A DNA stretch of 64,000 nt from Erwinia sp. E_sp_B01_1 (GCF_036865545.1 NZ_CP142208.1:1922001-1986000), one strand, 5' to 3'. Counted from the stretch's first letter, positions 1 through 12,064 are shown. Notes: generated from the letters alone by a model not told the origin. Numbers and translations: made by a program.

Positions 1-507
<507 letters not shown>

Positions 508-563
508 TCATACGGGTATAGTCATCTACGTGCAGCATCAGGAACGTGGCGATGCTGTCACGG

Positions 564-1459
564 TCACTTTAATAACTCTGAAAGATGGCGGTGCAGCGGC
601 GAAACGTTAACGCCTCGCGCAACAAAGCTCTGCCACTCTTTCGGAGCCAGCTCAAACACCTGACGGGCAGCGGACTCAGTGTCAAATTCAGCAAACACAC
701 AAGCACCGGTTCCGGTCAGACGCGACGGCGCGTATTCTAGCAGCCAGGAAACAAGCTGTTCAACCTCGCGAAAACGTTTTCTTACTACTGGCTCACAATC
801 ATTACGGTAAACAGCACCTAATAACTCCCTGATTTCACGGGCTGGCGTGTCTCTGGTTAAATCTGGATCCTTGAAAACAGCCGGTGTGGAAATGTTCACG
901 CCAGGGTGCACAACAAGATACCATTTTTCTTCCGGTAACACCGGGGTCAATTTTTCGCCTACGCCTTCGGCAAACGCTGCAACGCCTTCAATAAACACCG
1001 GCACGTCCGCGCCGAGCGTCAGGCCCCAACCGGCCAGCTCCTGCAGCGTAAAGCCGGTTTGCCATTGATGATTCAGCGCCACCAGCACGGTGGCGGCATC
1101 AGAAGAGCCGCCGCCAAGGCCGCCGCCCATAGGGAGACGCTTATCGATCGCCAGGGTTGCACCGGCGCTGGCAGGCAACGTACCCCGCAGCAGGGCTTGC
1201 TTTTGCAGCAGCCTGGCAGCCCGGATCATCAAATTTTCCTCTTCCGGCACGCCGGCCACTGGCGTCAGCAGGCTGATTTTCCCGCTGGCGTTGGTTGCAA
1301 TGGTCAGGGTGTCGCCATAATCGAGAAACTGAAACAGCGTCTGCAAATTATGGTAGCCGTCAGAACGACGGCCAGTGATGTAGAGGAATAAATTAAGTTT
1401 AGCGGGAGCTGGCCACTTTATGCAGCTGACCGCCGGGAGGGGGGCTTGCCTGTGCTCAT
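564..1459 (-). CDS. ispE: 4-diphosphocytidyl-2-C-methyl-D-erythritol kinase, 5' end out of frame as read
   Basis: GHMP-family kinase of the non-mevalonate isoprenoid pathway; it phosphorylates CDP-methylerythritol in the cytoplasm and is essential in E. coli. Conserved [15 protein letters not shown], the glycine-rich [17 protein letters not shown] loop and a C-terminal [12 protein letters not shown] are all present in one frame from about 1421 down to 564. That frame has no ATG, GTG or TTG upstream of the WPAPAK motif; the nearest codon is ATA at 1419-1421. An ATG at 1457-1459 overlaps the lolB stop as ATGA, the expected coupled start, but its frame hits TAA at 1418-1420. One extra base in the C6 run (plus-strand G6, 1439-1444) would join them and give an N-terminus about 11 residues longer than usual. 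The coordinates assume that joined reading. Confidence 0.88.
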
Positions 1460-2079
1460 TTAACGGTCCAGCTGTCCATTTTCAGTTTGATACGCTGGTT
1501 ACCCTGCCTGAGTTCAAGGTTTGAGGGCAGGGCAGGCGTCTGTTTGCTGTCGTAACCCTGGTAGGTCACCTGCCAGTTCTCGCCATCCTGGCTGTAATTC
1601 ACCGTGCGCAGACGATACTGATCGTCCAGCTGGAAATCGGAAGAGTCACCCGGTAAGCCCATCATCCACTGACGCAGGCTGTTCAGCGGGATATCCATAC
1701 CGGTCAGCTGAGAAATCATTTTCCCGGCATCGTTGCTGGTATACCGCTTGCCTTTGTTGTCCACCAACTGCGCCACGCTGCCCTGTGCGTCGAGCTGCAG
1801 TTCGGTGCTGCCCAGCGGATTGGTCAGGATCAGACGATAGCGATCCGGCGCGGTCTGCTGCCAGTTAAAGCGGGCATAGACTTTCTGCTGGTCAGTGAGA
1901 TAGGCAAAAGAGCCGCGGGTTTGGTACTGAGTGATTTTTTCAACGGCCTGCTGGTGCTGCTGCCATTGGGGAGAGGTTACGCTCTGTCCTGGCCCCTGGG
2001 GTTTATTCGATGTACAGGCGGCCAGTAACACGGCTGCAAGCGGGAGAATCCGCATCAGGCGGCGATTCTGCTTAAACAT
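1456..2079 (-). CDS. lolB: Outer membrane lipoprotein receptor LolB
   Basis: LolB takes lipoproteins from the periplasmic chaperone LolA and inserts them into the inner leaflet of the outer membrane. The 207-residue product starts [24 protein letters not shown], a lipoprotein signal with lipobox LAAC and the acylated Cys at residue 22. Length and the mature part ([35 protein letters not shown]) fit the family. It is divergent from hemA, with about 227 bp between the two starts, and is followed by ispE, whose apparent ATG overlaps its TGA stop by four bases. The arrangement hemA / lolB-ispE-prs is the E. coli one. Confidence 0.97.
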   Translation of the reverse strand: MFKQNRRLMRILPLAAVLLAACTSNKPQGPGQSVTSPQWQQHQQAVEKITQYQTRGSFAYLTDQQKVYARFNWQQTAPDRYRLILTNPLGSTELQLDAQGSVAQLVDNKGKRYTSNDAGKMISQLTGMDIPLNSLRQWMMGLPGDSSDFQLDDQYRLRTVNYSQDGENWQVTYQGYDSKQTPALPSNLELRQGNQRIKLKMDSWTVK

Positions 2080-2306
2080 GTAGGGGTCAACTCCTCAGAC
2101 TCCGGGAGGGCATTCTTGCCCAAAGTAACCGTCCAAGCTAACCACCCCGACAGGCGGCGTCAATGCACAATTTGTCTTATTTGCTGCCTGATAGCTATAA
2201 CTTGTTACAGCGAACGGTAAACGATGGCTTTTCTTGATCTCGCGCATCTTGTAGAATGCGCCTCACAAAACCCTATCAACTGTGGGATAACCCCGACCTA
2301 ATCACC

Positions 2307-3560
2307 ATGACCCTGCTCGCTCTTGGAATAAATCACAAAACGGCACCGGTAGCTCTGCGTGAACGCGTCACGTTCTCGCCAGATACGCTGGATCAGGCCC
2401 TGAATAGCCTGCTGGCCCAGCCGCTGGTTCAGGGCGGCGTTGTGCTGTCTACGTGCAACCGGACGGAGCTTTACCTCAGCGTTGAGCAGCAGGAAAACCT
2501 GCAGGAACAGCTGGTGGCATGGTTGTGTGATTATCATCAACTGAGTGCTGATGAGGTGCGTAAAAGCCTCTACTGGCACCATGATAACGAGGCCGTCAGC
2601 CATCTGATGCGCGTCGCAAGCGGGCTGGATTCGCTGGTGTTAGGGGAGCCGCAGATCCTGGGGCAGGTGAAGAAAGCCTTTGCAGACTCCCATCGCGGGC
2701 AGCCCATTGCCAGCGAGCTGGAGCGGATGTTCCAGAAGTCTTTCTCGGTGGCCAAACGCGTTCGTACTGAAACGGAGATTGGGGCCAGCGCGGTCTCTGT
2801 AGCCTTTGCTGCCTGTACCCTGGCGCGACAAATCTTTGAATCTCTGGCTGAGGTGACCGTGATGATGGTCGGCGCCGGAGAGACTATCGAGCTGGCCGCG
2901 CGTCACCTGCGCGAGCACAGCGTTAAAAAACTCATTATTGCTAACCGTACCCGCGAACGTGCGCAGGCACTGGCCGATGAAGTCGGGGCTGAAGTGATCG
3001 GCCTGGCGGAAATTGACCAGCGTCTGGCGGAAGCTGACATTATTATCAGCTCCACTGCCAGCCCGCTGCCGATTATTGGCAAAGGCATGATGGAGCGTGC
3101 GCTGAAAAAACGCCGCAACCAGCCGATGCTGCTGGTGGATATCGCCGTACCGCGCGATGTGGAGCCGGAAGTGGGCAAGCTGCCCAACGCCTATCTTTAC
3201 AGCGTGGACGATCTGCAGGCAATTATCGAAAGCAATATGGCGCAGCGCAAAGCCGCCGCCGTACAGGCCGAGACTATCGTGGTGCAGGAAAGCAGCGAAT
3301 TTATGTCCTGGCTGCGCTCGCAGAATGCCGTAGAGACTATCCGTGACTACCGCTCACAAGCCGAACAGGTTCGTGAAGAGCTGGAAGCCCGCGCGCTGCT
3401 GGCGTTACAACAGGGTGCGGATGCGCAGGAAGTGATGCGCGATCTGGCCCATAAACTGACCAACCGATTGATCCACGCTCCAACCAAATCTCTTCAGCAG
3501 GCTGCCCGCGACGGGGATGACGAACGCCTGCAGATTTTACGCGACGGCCTCGGGCTGTAG
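2307..3560 (+). CDS. hemA: Glutamyl-tRNA reductase
   Basis: First committed step of the C5 tetrapyrrole pathway: NADPH-dependent reduction of glutamyl-tRNA to glutamate-1-semialdehyde. The 417-residue product begins [15 protein letters not shown]; the frame is open further upstream but that extension has no family support, so the start is at 2307. The catalytic Cys is residue 50 in [11 protein letters not shown]. The NADPH domain shows [14 protein letters not shown], and the end has the dimerisation domain with [21 protein letters not shown]. prfA and prmC follow in the same direction, as in E. coli. Its product feeds haem and also the siroheme needed by the nitrite reductase later in the window. 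Confidence 0.98.
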   Translation: MTLLALGINHKTAPVALRERVTFSPDTLDQALNSLLAQPLVQGGVVLSTCNRTELYLSVEQQENLQEQLVAWLCDYHQLSADEVRKSLYWHHDNEAVSHLMRVASGLDSLVLGEPQILGQVKKAFADSHRGQPIASELERMFQKSFSVAKRVRTETEIGASAVSVAFAACTLARQIFESLAEVTVMMVGAGETIELAARHLREHSVKKLIIANRTRERAQALADEVGAEVIGLAEIDQRLAEADIIISSTASPLPIIGKGMMERALKKRRNQPMLLVDIAVPRDVEPEVGKLPNAYLYSVDDLQAIIESNMAQRKAAAVQAETIVVQESSEFMSWLRSQNAVETIRDYRSQAEQVREELEARALLALQQGADAQEVMRDLAHKLTNRLIHAPTKSLQQAARDGDDERLQILRDGLGL

Positions 3561-3598
3561 CGTTTCGCCTCTTTTGATTACAAGGTAAAACACCATCA

Positions 3599-4681
3599 AT
3601 GAAGCCTTCTATTGTTGCCAAACTGGAAGCCTTGCAGGAACGCCATGAAGAAGTTGAGGCGATGCTTGGCGATGCGGGCGTGATTGCCGATCAGGATCGT
3701 TTTCGTGCGCTGTCACGGGAATATGCGCAGCTCACCGATGTCAGCCAGTGTTTTGGTAAGTGGCAGCAAAATAAGCAGGATATCGAAGCAGCAGAAGAGA
3801 TGCTGGACGATCCGGAAATGCGCGACATGGCGCAGGAAGAGTTAAAAGAAGCCCGTGCTGCCAGAGAAGCTCTGGAGCAGGAGTTACAGGTTCTGCTGCT
3901 GCCGAAAGATCCGGATGATGAGCGTAACTGCTATCTGGAAGTCCGCGCCGGAACCGGTGGGGATGAAGCGGCTATTTTTGCCGGAGATTTATTCCGCATG
4001 TACAGCCGCTATGCAGAGATGCGCCGCTGGAAAGTGGAAATCCTCAGCGCCAACGAAGGCGAACATGGGGGCTATAAAGAGGTCATCGCTAAAGTGATCG
4101 GTGAGGGGGCTTACGGGCGTCTGAAGTTCGAATCGGGGGGGCACCGTGTTCAGCGCGTGCCGGAAACCGAATCTCAGGGCCGTATTCATACTTCAGCCTG
4201 TACCGTTGCCGTGATGCCGGAACTGCCGGAAGCGGAAATGCCGGAGATCAACGCGGGCGATCTGAAAATCGACACCTTCCGTTCTTCCGGTGCCGGTGGT
4301 CAGCACGTTAACACCACCGACTCCGCAATCCGTATTACCCACTTGCCGACCGGTATCGTGGTGGAGTGTCAGGATGAACGCTCGCAGCACAAAAACAAGG
4401 CCAAAGCCCTGTCAGTGCTGGGCGCCCGTATCCGTGCTGCCGAGACCGCACGTCAACAGCAGGAAGAGGCCTCAACGCGCCGCAACCTGCTGGGTACCGG
4501 CGACCGTTCAGACCGTAACCGCACCTACAACTACCCGCAGGGGCGGATCACCGATCACCGTATCAACCTGACGCTTTACCGTCTGGATGAAGCGATGCAG
4601 GGCAAGCTGGATATGCTTATTGAGCCTGTGGTACAGGAATATCAGGCGGATCAGCTGGCTGCGCTGTCCGGGCAGGACTAA
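3599..4681 (+). CDS. prfA: Peptide chain release factor 1
   Basis: RF1 recognises UAA and UAG in the ribosomal A site and triggers peptidyl-tRNA hydrolysis. The 360-residue protein has the catalytic GGQ at residues 233-235 ([15 protein letters not shown]) and the decoding segment [14 protein letters not shown]. The tripeptide is Pro188-Glu189-Thr190, where I recall Pro-Ala-Thr in E. coli; PET occurs in other bacterial RF1 proteins, so function should be kept. A G7 run at 4135-4141 lies in the coding frame without disruption. The stop overlaps the prmC start by one base (TAATG), which makes coupled translation likely with the enzyme that methylates the GGQ glutamine. Confidence 0.98.
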   Translation: MKPSIVAKLEALQERHEEVEAMLGDAGVIADQDRFRALSREYAQLTDVSQCFGKWQQNKQDIEAAEEMLDDPEMRDMAQEELKEARAAREALEQELQVLLLPKDPDDERNCYLEVRAGTGGDEAAIFAGDLFRMYSRYAEMRRWKVEILSANEGEHGGYKEVIAKVIGEGAYGRLKFESGGHRVQRVPETESQGRIHTSACTVAVMPELPEAEMPEINAGDLKIDTFRSSGAGGQHVNTTDSAIRITHLPTGIVVECQDERSQHKNKAKALSVLGARIRAAETARQQQEEASTRRNLLGTGDRSDRNRTYNYPQGRITDHRINLTLYRLDEAMQGKLDMLIEPVVQEYQADQLAALSGQD

Positions 4682-5511
4682 TGATCGTCCGCCAGTGGTT
4701 GAGGGCGGCCATTGCCCAACTGGCAGGAAGCGACAGCCCAAAGCGGGATGCCGAAATCCTGCTGGGGTTTGTCACTGGCAAGTCCCGCAGCTGGATTATC
4801 GCTTTTGATGACAGCCTGCTCAGTGAGGACCAGCTAAGCCTGCTGTCAGCGCTGCTGCAACGCCGAATCAACGGCGAGCCGGTGGCTTATCTCACCGGCC
4901 AGCGAGAGTTCTGGTCACTCTCTCTCACCGTCTCTCCTGATACCTTAATTCCCCGTCCCGATACCGAATTGCTGGTAGAGCAGGCGCTGGCTCATCTTCC
5001 GGCAGAGCCGGTGCGCGTGCTGGATCTGGGCACGGGAACCGGAGCCATTGCCCTGGCGATCGCCAGCGAGCGGCCCGACTGTGAGGTGACAGGGGTGGAT
5101 CGAATAGCCGCAGCCGTTGCACTGGCGGAAAGTAATGCGCAGCGTCTCAGCATAGCTAATGCCCGGTTCCGGCTCAGCAACTGGTTCAGCGCTGTCGCAG
5201 GCGAGCAGTTTGCGGTGATTGTCAGTAATCCTCCCTACATAGATGAAGCCGATGACCATCTGCAACAGGGCGATGTACGGTTTGAACCCGACAGTGCGCT
5301 GGTAGCGGGTGATAACGGGCTGGCGGATATCAAGCTTATCGCCGCCGGGGCGGCAGAGCATCTGCTGAGCGGTGGCTGGCTGTTGCTGGAGCATGGCTGG
5401 CAGCAGGCAGAAGCGGTGCGGGAAATATTGCGCGAGAACAAATTCACCCATGTCGCAACCTGTCAGGATTATGGCGGTAACGATCGCGTCACTTTTGCGC
5501 AAAAAATCTGA
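4681..5511 (+). CDS. prmC: Peptide chain release factor N5-glutamine methyltransferase
   Basis: SAM-dependent methyltransferase that methylates the glutamine of the GGQ motif of RF1 and RF2. The 276-residue product has the SAM motif LDLGTGTG (about 114-121) and the amino-methyltransferase signature NPPY (183-186) in VSNPPYIDEADDH. The start overlaps the prfA stop by one base, placing enzyme and substrate in one coupled unit. A 15-bp gap leads to sirB2. Confidence 0.97.
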   Translation: MIVRQWLRAAIAQLAGSDSPKRDAEILLGFVTGKSRSWIIAFDDSLLSEDQLSLLSALLQRRINGEPVAYLTGQREFWSLSLTVSPDTLIPRPDTELLVEQALAHLPAEPVRVLDLGTGTGAIALAIASERPDCEVTGVDRIAAAVALAESNAQRLSIANARFRLSNWFSAVAGEQFAVIVSNPPYIDEADDHLQQGDVRFEPDSALVAGDNGLADIKLIAAGAAEHLLSGGWLLLEHGWQQAEAVREILRENKFTHVATCQDYGGNDRVTFAQKI

Positions 5512-5526
5512 ACAGGGAAAAAATAA

Positions 5527-5921
5527 ATGGCTGAATGGTACAGTTCTGTTAAAACACTGCATTTAATCACTATTGCCCTCACAATCACGCTGTTCGTGAT
5601 CCGTTTTTACTGGCTGCAGACCGGTTCGGCCATGCTGCAGCAGCGCTGGGTTCGCATTGTCCCCCATCTCAACGATACGCTGCTGCTGGTTTCCGGTATC
5701 CTGCTGGTCACGATCACACACTTTTATCCTTTCAGCCCGCAGGGTGCGTGGCTGACTGAGAAGCTGTTTGGCGTTATTATCTATATCGTGCTTGGCGCTG
5801 TTGCGCTTGGGCGCAGGCCGCGCGCGCAGAAAGTGCGCTGGATAGCATTTACAGTGGCGGGGGTTGCCCTGGTACTGATCTGCGACCTGGCCATATTGAA
5901 AATGCCATTGTTGGGGAATGT

Positions 5922-5925
<4 letters not shown>
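5527..5925 (+). CDS. sirB2: SirB2 family inner membrane protein
   Basis: Small membrane protein of 132 residues with four hydrophobic segments (about 12-29, 48-63, 79-94 and 107-126) and almost no soluble part. It matches SirB2 (YchQ), always found between prmC and sirB1 in enterobacteria. Its molecular role is not established; the name comes from a reported effect on Salmonella invasion gene expression. A purine-rich AGGGAAA stretch precedes the ATG, and the stop overlaps the sirB1 start (ATGA). Confidence 0.93.
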
Positions 5926-7603
<1,678 letters not shown>

Positions 7604-7655
7604 TTAGAGGCCTCCTCTGACTGGCTCAGAAGGGGCTTTTGCGGTTGATAAAAAA

Positions 7656-7685
7656 AGCGGGGCGAATTATTCGCCCCGCTTTTTA
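7656..7685. terminator. Bidirectional rho-independent terminator between kdsA and chaA
   Basis: Perfect 10-bp stem AGCGGGGCGA / TCGCCCCGCT with a five-base loop, preceded by an A-run and followed by a T-run. Symmetry means it can end both the kdsA transcript (+) and the converging chaA transcript (-), whose stop lies 59 bp further right. Confidence 0.92.
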
Positions 7686-7743
7686 TTTATACGCCTTTGG
7701 CAACCGTCCCTCTGTCAGGGGGACGCTGTTCAGCCTGCGTCAG

Positions 7744-8835
7744 TTAAAGCATTATAGTCATCAGATAACCGACAAATAATGCCAGATGAGCTGCACCGTT
7801 CAGGACGTTAGTTCTGCCGGTCGAGAAGGAGATCTGGCACAGCAGAAGGGCGGCAATCATCACCACCATCTGCGGTGGCTCCAGCCCAAAGATCAGCTGC
7901 TGGCCGGTCAGGGTGGCGATAATGGTCACTGCCGGAACGGTCAGTGAAATGGTCGCCAGAACCGAACCAAAGAACAGATTCATCGCCCGCTGTACCTGAT
8001 TAGCCAGCACCGCTTTAATCGCGCCCAGGCCCTCCGGAGAGAGGATCAGCAGCGCCACCAGGAAACCGGTGAACTGCTCGGGGGCATTCAGTTCAGAGAG
8101 CAGGGATTCCAGCGTATTAGCGTTCATCTTGGTCACGGCTATTACCGCGATAAGGTGCACAATCAGCCAGATGGAGTGCCACAGGCTGGAGTGGGCAGAG
8201 GGCCGGCCATGCTGCGGATCGTCCCCCTCATCTTCATGCTCGTAGACGAACAGGCTCTGGTGCGTTTTGGTCTGGATCAGCAGGAACACGCCATACATCG
8301 CCGCGGAGATGGCAGAGATTAACAGCGCCTGGGTGATGGAGAAATTGCCGCCGGGCAGGGCATTGGGAAACACCAGCACCAGAATACCCAGTGGGAAAAT
8401 AGCAATCAGATACTGCTTAACCCCGGCCAGATTGACGTACTGGGTAGCGAACTTGCGTCCACCCAGTAACAGCGCCGCGCCGACCAGGCCGCAGGTCACA
8501 ATCATAATGATCGAATAGAGGGTATCCCGCATCAGGGCCGGTGCGGCATCGCCAGTGGCCATCAGCGCCGAAATCAGGCTGACTTCAAGGATAACCACCG
8601 ACAGGCTCAGGATCAGCGATCCGTAGGGTTCACCAAGGCGGTGAGCCAGCACATCGGCATGGCGAACCACGCTGAATGCGCTACTGAGGATAGCCACCAG
8701 CGCCAGCAGGTTAATGGTTATCACAACGGGGAAAGAGTTTGAGGTGCCCCAGAACCATAATATGGCCAGCGCGGCGAGGGGAAGGATCAGGGAATATTCT
8801 TTATGCCGCGTTTTGACGGCTTCTTGCGCACTCAT
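7744..8835 (-). CDS. chaA: Sodium-potassium/proton antiporter ChaA
   Basis: Inner-membrane cation/proton antiporter of the CaCA superfamily. In E. coli it exports Na+, Ca2+ and, at alkaline pH, K+. The 363-residue product has about eleven hydrophobic segments. The two conserved acidic motifs of the family are visible, VVILEVSLISALMATGDAAP and LLILSPEGLGAIKAV, along with a charged cytoplasmic loop (EHEDEGDDPQHGR). Start MSAQEAVKTRHKEYS is the natural one. It is divergent from chaB, as in E. coli. Confidence 0.97.
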   Translation of the reverse strand: MSAQEAVKTRHKEYSLILPLAALAILWFWGTSNSFPVVITINLLALVAILSSAFSVVRHADVLAHRLGEPYGSLILSLSVVILEVSLISALMATGDAAPALMRDTLYSIIMIVTCGLVGAALLLGGRKFATQYVNLAGVKQYLIAIFPLGILVLVFPNALPGGNFSITQALLISAISAAMYGVFLLIQTKTHQSLFVYEHEDEGDDPQHGRPSAHSSLWHSIWLIVHLIAVIAVTKMNANTLESLLSELNAPEQFTGFLVALLILSPEGLGAIKAVLANQVQRAMNLFFGSVLATISLTVPAVTIIATLTGQQLIFGLEPPQMVVMIAALLLCQISFSTGRTNVLNGAAHLALFVGYLMTIML

Positions 8836-9235
8836 AGGCAGTTTTTCCTTTTTTTATCACCTGTTTTGCCTGAAATCAGGGTATGCCTGCAGGCATAAAT
8901 AATAGCACCGAAGTGAGAGGTCATATTTGCAGCAACCAGCCTAACGGATTATCGGCTGCGTGCCTGTAAACTTTACGAAAATTTACAGCTTTTAACCATA
9001 AATCAGGTTAGCGGTGAATTTTAAGGTATTAAGCTTTCTATCCATATGTATTACCTAAATTTATTTTTAAAATAAACCAATAAATAAACCCAATAAGCAT
9101 GGTTAAAATTCGAATTGGACAGGTGAAATACAGCCTTTAACTGTTTTTTCGTTTAAGTGCGGTTAAATGTCTGGCTGGAAAAAGACGGGATCAGGGTCCA
9201 GACTTACCGGATGTTTATTGCCCGGAGAAAATTTT
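8836..9235. other. Divergent intergenic region chaA/chaB
   Basis: About 400 bp, clearly AT-rich from about 8990 to 9130, with no open reading frame of coding character. A short inverted repeat TAACC...GGTTA sits at 8993-9010. It must hold the divergent promoters of chaA and chaB, but I cannot assign -35/-10 elements with confidence. Confidence 0.6.
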
Positions 9236-9466
9236 ATGCCTTACTCATCCCGTTCTTCCCTGCCAGACAACGTGAAAAGTGTGCTTCCGGCCCATGCTCA
9301 GGATATTTATAAAGAGGCTTTTAACAGCGCCTGGGATGAATACAAAGAGAAGAAAGATCGCCGCGGGGATGAAACGCGCGAAGAAGTGGCCCACAAAGTG
9401 GCCTGGTCAGCTGTTAAGCACACCTACGAGAAAGGTGATGATGACAAATGGCATAAAAAACACTGA
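9236..9466 (+). CDS. chaB: Cation transport regulator ChaB
   Basis: Small acidic/basic cytoplasmic protein of 76 residues, the same length as E. coli ChaB, reading MPYSSRSSLPDNVKSVLP and ending GDDDKWHKKH. The frame is open upstream, but that part has no family similarity, and the ATG at 9236 has a CCGGAG Shine-Dalgarno sequence about 9 bp ahead. ChaB is described as a regulator of ChaA; its biochemical action is unclear. Confidence 0.96.
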   Translation: MPYSSRSSLPDNVKSVLPAHAQDIYKEAFNSAWDEYKEKKDRRGDETREEVAHKVAWSAVKHTYEKGDDDKWHKKH

Positions 9467-9496
9467 CCCTGGCGGGGCGGCTGCCGTCGCCCCCCG

Positions 9497-9571
9497 ATCG
9501 CTCCCTGACAAGTCACTCTTTATCGCTCCTTGATCGGTCCCTCTTTATCGCTCCCTGATAAGTCACTCTTT
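9497..9571. repeat. Three tandem 25-bp repeats between chaB and chaC
   Basis: Three adjacent units starting at 9497, 9522 and 9547, each beginning ATCGCTCC and ending CTCTTT, with no spacer. Units 1 and 3 differ by one base; unit 2 has more changes in the middle. There is no open reading frame across them. The rest of the chaB-chaC gap (9467-9839) holds a GGGGCG/CGCCCC stem just after the chaB stop (9474-9493) without a T-run, and otherwise nothing I recognise. Confidence 0.9.
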
Positions 9572-9839
9572 TCGCGTCCTGCCCAGTTAACCCCTGCAGC
9601 TAAGTTCTCATCCGTTACAGACAACCCTTGTCTGCCCGCTATTCTCAGCATCAGCCCCTTAATTTTCTCTTATTATGCCGATGAGAGTATTAAGCGAAAT
9701 TTTTTCTTTTGTGACCGGTTTCAAACTTGATAGCCTGAGACGAATGATTTAGGGTCATTGATAGCGTTGAAACGATAAGTTTCATAATAATTCAACTTCA
9801 GGGATGTATCACCGCAGGGAGCAGTGGCGGGGAGGTGCT

Positions 9840-10517
9840 GTGTTAACAAGAGATTTCTTATTAAGAGCGGATTGCAAAACCGCTTTTGGTGCTATTGAGG
9901 AATCGCTGTTATGGACCTGTGAACAGCGCGCAGCCTCATTAGCGGCCACCCTCTCTTTCCGGCCCGATCACAGCCCGGTGTGGATTTTTGGTTACGGGTC
10001 ACTGATGTGGAACCCCATTTTCGAAGCCGATGAAGTGGCTGAGGGCACGCTCAATGGCTGGCACCGGGCATTCTGCCTGCGTCTGACCGCCGGGCGGGGC
10101 ACTGCTACCCAGCCGGGGCGTATGCTGGCGCTGAGAGAGGGGGGTGAGACTACCGGGCTGGCTTTCCGTCTGCCGGAAGAGAAGCTGCATGAAGAGTTGG
10201 AACTGCTCTGGAAGCGGGAGATGGTGACCGGCTGCTATCTGCCAACCTGGTGTGGGCTGACGCTGGCAGATGGCCGCACCGTTACTGCTCTGGCCTTTGT
10301 GATGGATCCGCGCCATGCACTGTATGAATCAGATGCCTGTCCGAAAACCATAGCCCCGCTAATTGCGCAGGCCAGCGGCCCGCTGGGCACCAATGCTCAG
10401 TATCTTTACTCGCTCGACCAGGAGTTAAAGAAGCGCGGGTTATATGACGACTGTCTGACCGATCTTGTCCAGCGCGTGCGGGAACTGGAGCAATGCCACA
10501 ATCATCTGGTGGGGTAA
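9840..10517 (+). CDS. chaC: Glutathione-specific gamma-glutamylcyclotransferase ChaC
   Basis: Cytoplasmic enzyme of the ChaC/GCG family, which cleaves glutathione to 5-oxoproline and Cys-Gly. The substrate loop FGYGSLMWNP lies at about 50-59 and the catalytic region includes LWKREMVTGCYLPTW. I start at the GTG at 9840 (VLTRDFLLRADCKTAFGAIEESLLW), which follows GGAGG by 4 bp and aligns with the E. coli N-terminus; an ATG 12 codons upstream is possible but unsupported by the family. The predicted length of 225 residues is close to the 231 of E. coli. It converges on the kinase gene of the next cluster, with an imperfect GGACCG...CGGTCC palindrome in the gap. Confidence 0.95.
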   Translation: MLTRDFLLRADCKTAFGAIEESLLWTCEQRAASLAATLSFRPDHSPVWIFGYGSLMWNPIFEADEVAEGTLNGWHRAFCLRLTAGRGTATQPGRMLALREGGETTGLAFRLPEEKLHEELELLWKREMVTGCYLPTWCGLTLADGRTVTALAFVMDPRHALYESDACPKTIAPLIAQASGPLGTNAQYLYSLDQELKKRGLYDDCLTDLVQRVRELEQCHNHLVG

Positions 10518-10606
10518 GCCCACCTCTGCCGGACCGATTGGTCAGATTCCATCGCCGGTTGTCTGAGCTGACCGGTCCCCCGCTTTAGCCTCCGTCAGCC
10601 TTCTGC

Positions 10607-12058
10607 TCAAAGCCCCGGATTGATCAGCCAGGTGCCCGCTTTATTGATCTCAAGCTGCTGGCTGCGTACTGCGGTCGCGGAGTGCACTTCAACCTTATAA
10701 CTCCCGGCGGCCAGATTCAGTGAAGCATAGCCGCTGTTGTTAGGCTTAACGTCCATTGGCATCCCGTTCAACAGCACGCTTTCGCCGCTGGCAAGTTTGA
10801 GATAAACGGTAGCCAGCATCGGTGCATTCGCAGGCAAAGTTTGCGGCTTAGCGCTGGTGACGGGCGCACTGGATCCCGTGCCTCCGGCAACGGCGGGATG
10901 CTCAACCGCCGCTTTGTCACCCCGGTTAAGCACCACAACCAGCGCGATAACTGCCAGCACCGTGAGACCAGCGAGCGCCATCAGGGGCCTGGAGAGCTTG
11001 CGTGCAGTGCGTGGGCGGACCATTTCAGCGGCACCCGCAGCCGGGTTCACCGCCACCACCACCTGTTCCTGAGCCATCACAGGCTCGACAACCGGCTGTT
11101 GTTCTGGCTCAGAAATGCGGGTGACGGTGGTCACCAGCTGTTCTACCGTACTCACAGGGAGTTCAATCAGCGCGGCCAGCTCTTCAATAGACTGAGGGCG
11201 ATCCTGAGGTTTCATCGCCAGCGAACGGTCAATGGCATTGAGCAACGACAGGGAAAAACCTTCCGGGCGTAGCTGGGTCAGCGGCTGGTAGCGATCCTCG
11301 ATACAGCGAACCACGCTGACCGGCGGCGGATTGCCGGTAACCAGCGTATGCAGCACGGCTCCCAGCGCGTAAATATCGGTCCAGGGGCCCTGATCGCTGT
11401 CCGTCTCTTCGCTGTACTGCTCAATCGGCGCATAGCCGGGCTTGAGCATGATTTCGGTTTGATCCGACAGATTGCCGATCTCTTTCCGTGCGGAGCCAAA
11501 ATCCAGCAGCACCGGCAGCTGATTTTCCTGAATCTGAATATTATCCAGCGAGATATCACGGTGCAGATAGCCGCCCCGGTGAATGGTATCAATTGCACCA
11601 AACAGCGGCGGCAGCAACTGGCGGATCCACTCATCGGTGACGCTTTCCGGTTTGCCCAGCTGCCACTCTTTCAGCGTCATGCCGCTGTAATAGAGGGTGC
11701 CCATATAGGCAGTGCCGTTCTCTTCCCAGAACCGCAGCACATGCAGCAGGCCGGGATGGTTAAAACGGGCCAGCAGACGAGCTTCCTGAATAAAGCTGGA
11801 AAGACCGGCGTTAAACAGTTTCTGATAACGCTCTCCGCGCAGCACAATGGTCAGGTCATCCCCTCGTGAAGCCAGAGAGATGGGGAGATACTCCTTGATC
11901 GCTATGGTCCGCTCGAGCAGATGGTCCCAGGCCCGGTAAACGATGCCAAAGCCTCCGCCGCCAATCACTTCCTTGATTTCAAACTCATTGAAACGGTGTC
12001 CGGCCGGAAGGGCATTAGGGACAGGTTTCGTTTTTTCGTTCGCCGACATAGTATCCAT
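10607..12058 (-). CDS. Membrane-anchored Ser/Thr protein kinase, T6SS PpkA-like
   Basis: Hanks-type protein kinase of 483 residues. The kinase domain spans about 22-300: glycine loop VIGGGGFGIVYRA (32-44), ATP-binding Lys in TIAIKEYLP, catalytic loop HRDISLDNIQ (about 166) and Mg-binding DFG in VLLDFGSARKE. A proline/glutamine-rich linker leads to one transmembrane segment (about 355-378), then a small C-terminal domain with LNGMPMDVKPNNSGYASLNLAAGSYKVEV, resembling PEGA-type periplasmic modules. So the kinase is cytoplasmic with a periplasmic tail. With the PP2C phosphatase and FHA protein beside it, it fits the PpkA/PppA/Fha threonine phosphorylation switch of T6SS. It is the last gene of the operon. 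The start could also be at the Met four codons in. Confidence 0.88.
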   Translation of the reverse strand: MDTMSANEKTKPVPNALPAGHRFNEFEIKEVIGGGGFGIVYRAWDHLLERTIAIKEYLPISLASRGDDLTIVLRGERYQKLFNAGLSSFIQEARLLARFNHPGLLHVLRFWEENGTAYMGTLYYSGMTLKEWQLGKPESVTDEWIRQLLPPLFGAIDTIHRGGYLHRDISLDNIQIQENQLPVLLDFGSARKEIGNLSDQTEIMLKPGYAPIEQYSEETDSDQGPWTDIYALGAVLHTLVTGNPPPVSVVRCIEDRYQPLTQLRPEGFSLSLLNAIDRSLAMKPQDRPQSIEELAALIELPVSTVEQLVTTVTRISEPEQQPVVEPVMAQEQVVVAVNPAAGAAEMVRPRTARKLSRPLMALAGLTVLAVIALVVVLNRGDKAAVEHPAVAGGTGSSAPVTSAKPQTLPANAPMLATVYLKLASGESVLLNGMPMDVKPNNSGYASLNLAAGSYKVEVHSATAVRSQQLEINKAGTWLINPGL

Positions 12059-12064
12059 CCGGGG

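Noticed and set aside
2256..2306. Extended HemA N-terminus
   Set aside because: The extra 17 residues have no family counterpart; [15 protein letters not shown] starts at 2307.
3750..3850. RF1 decoding motif change PAT to PET as a sign of altered stop recognition
   Set aside because: PET occurs in functional RF1 proteins of other bacteria as I recall, and all surrounding residues are conserved; noted only in the prfA entry (residues 188-190, further downstream).
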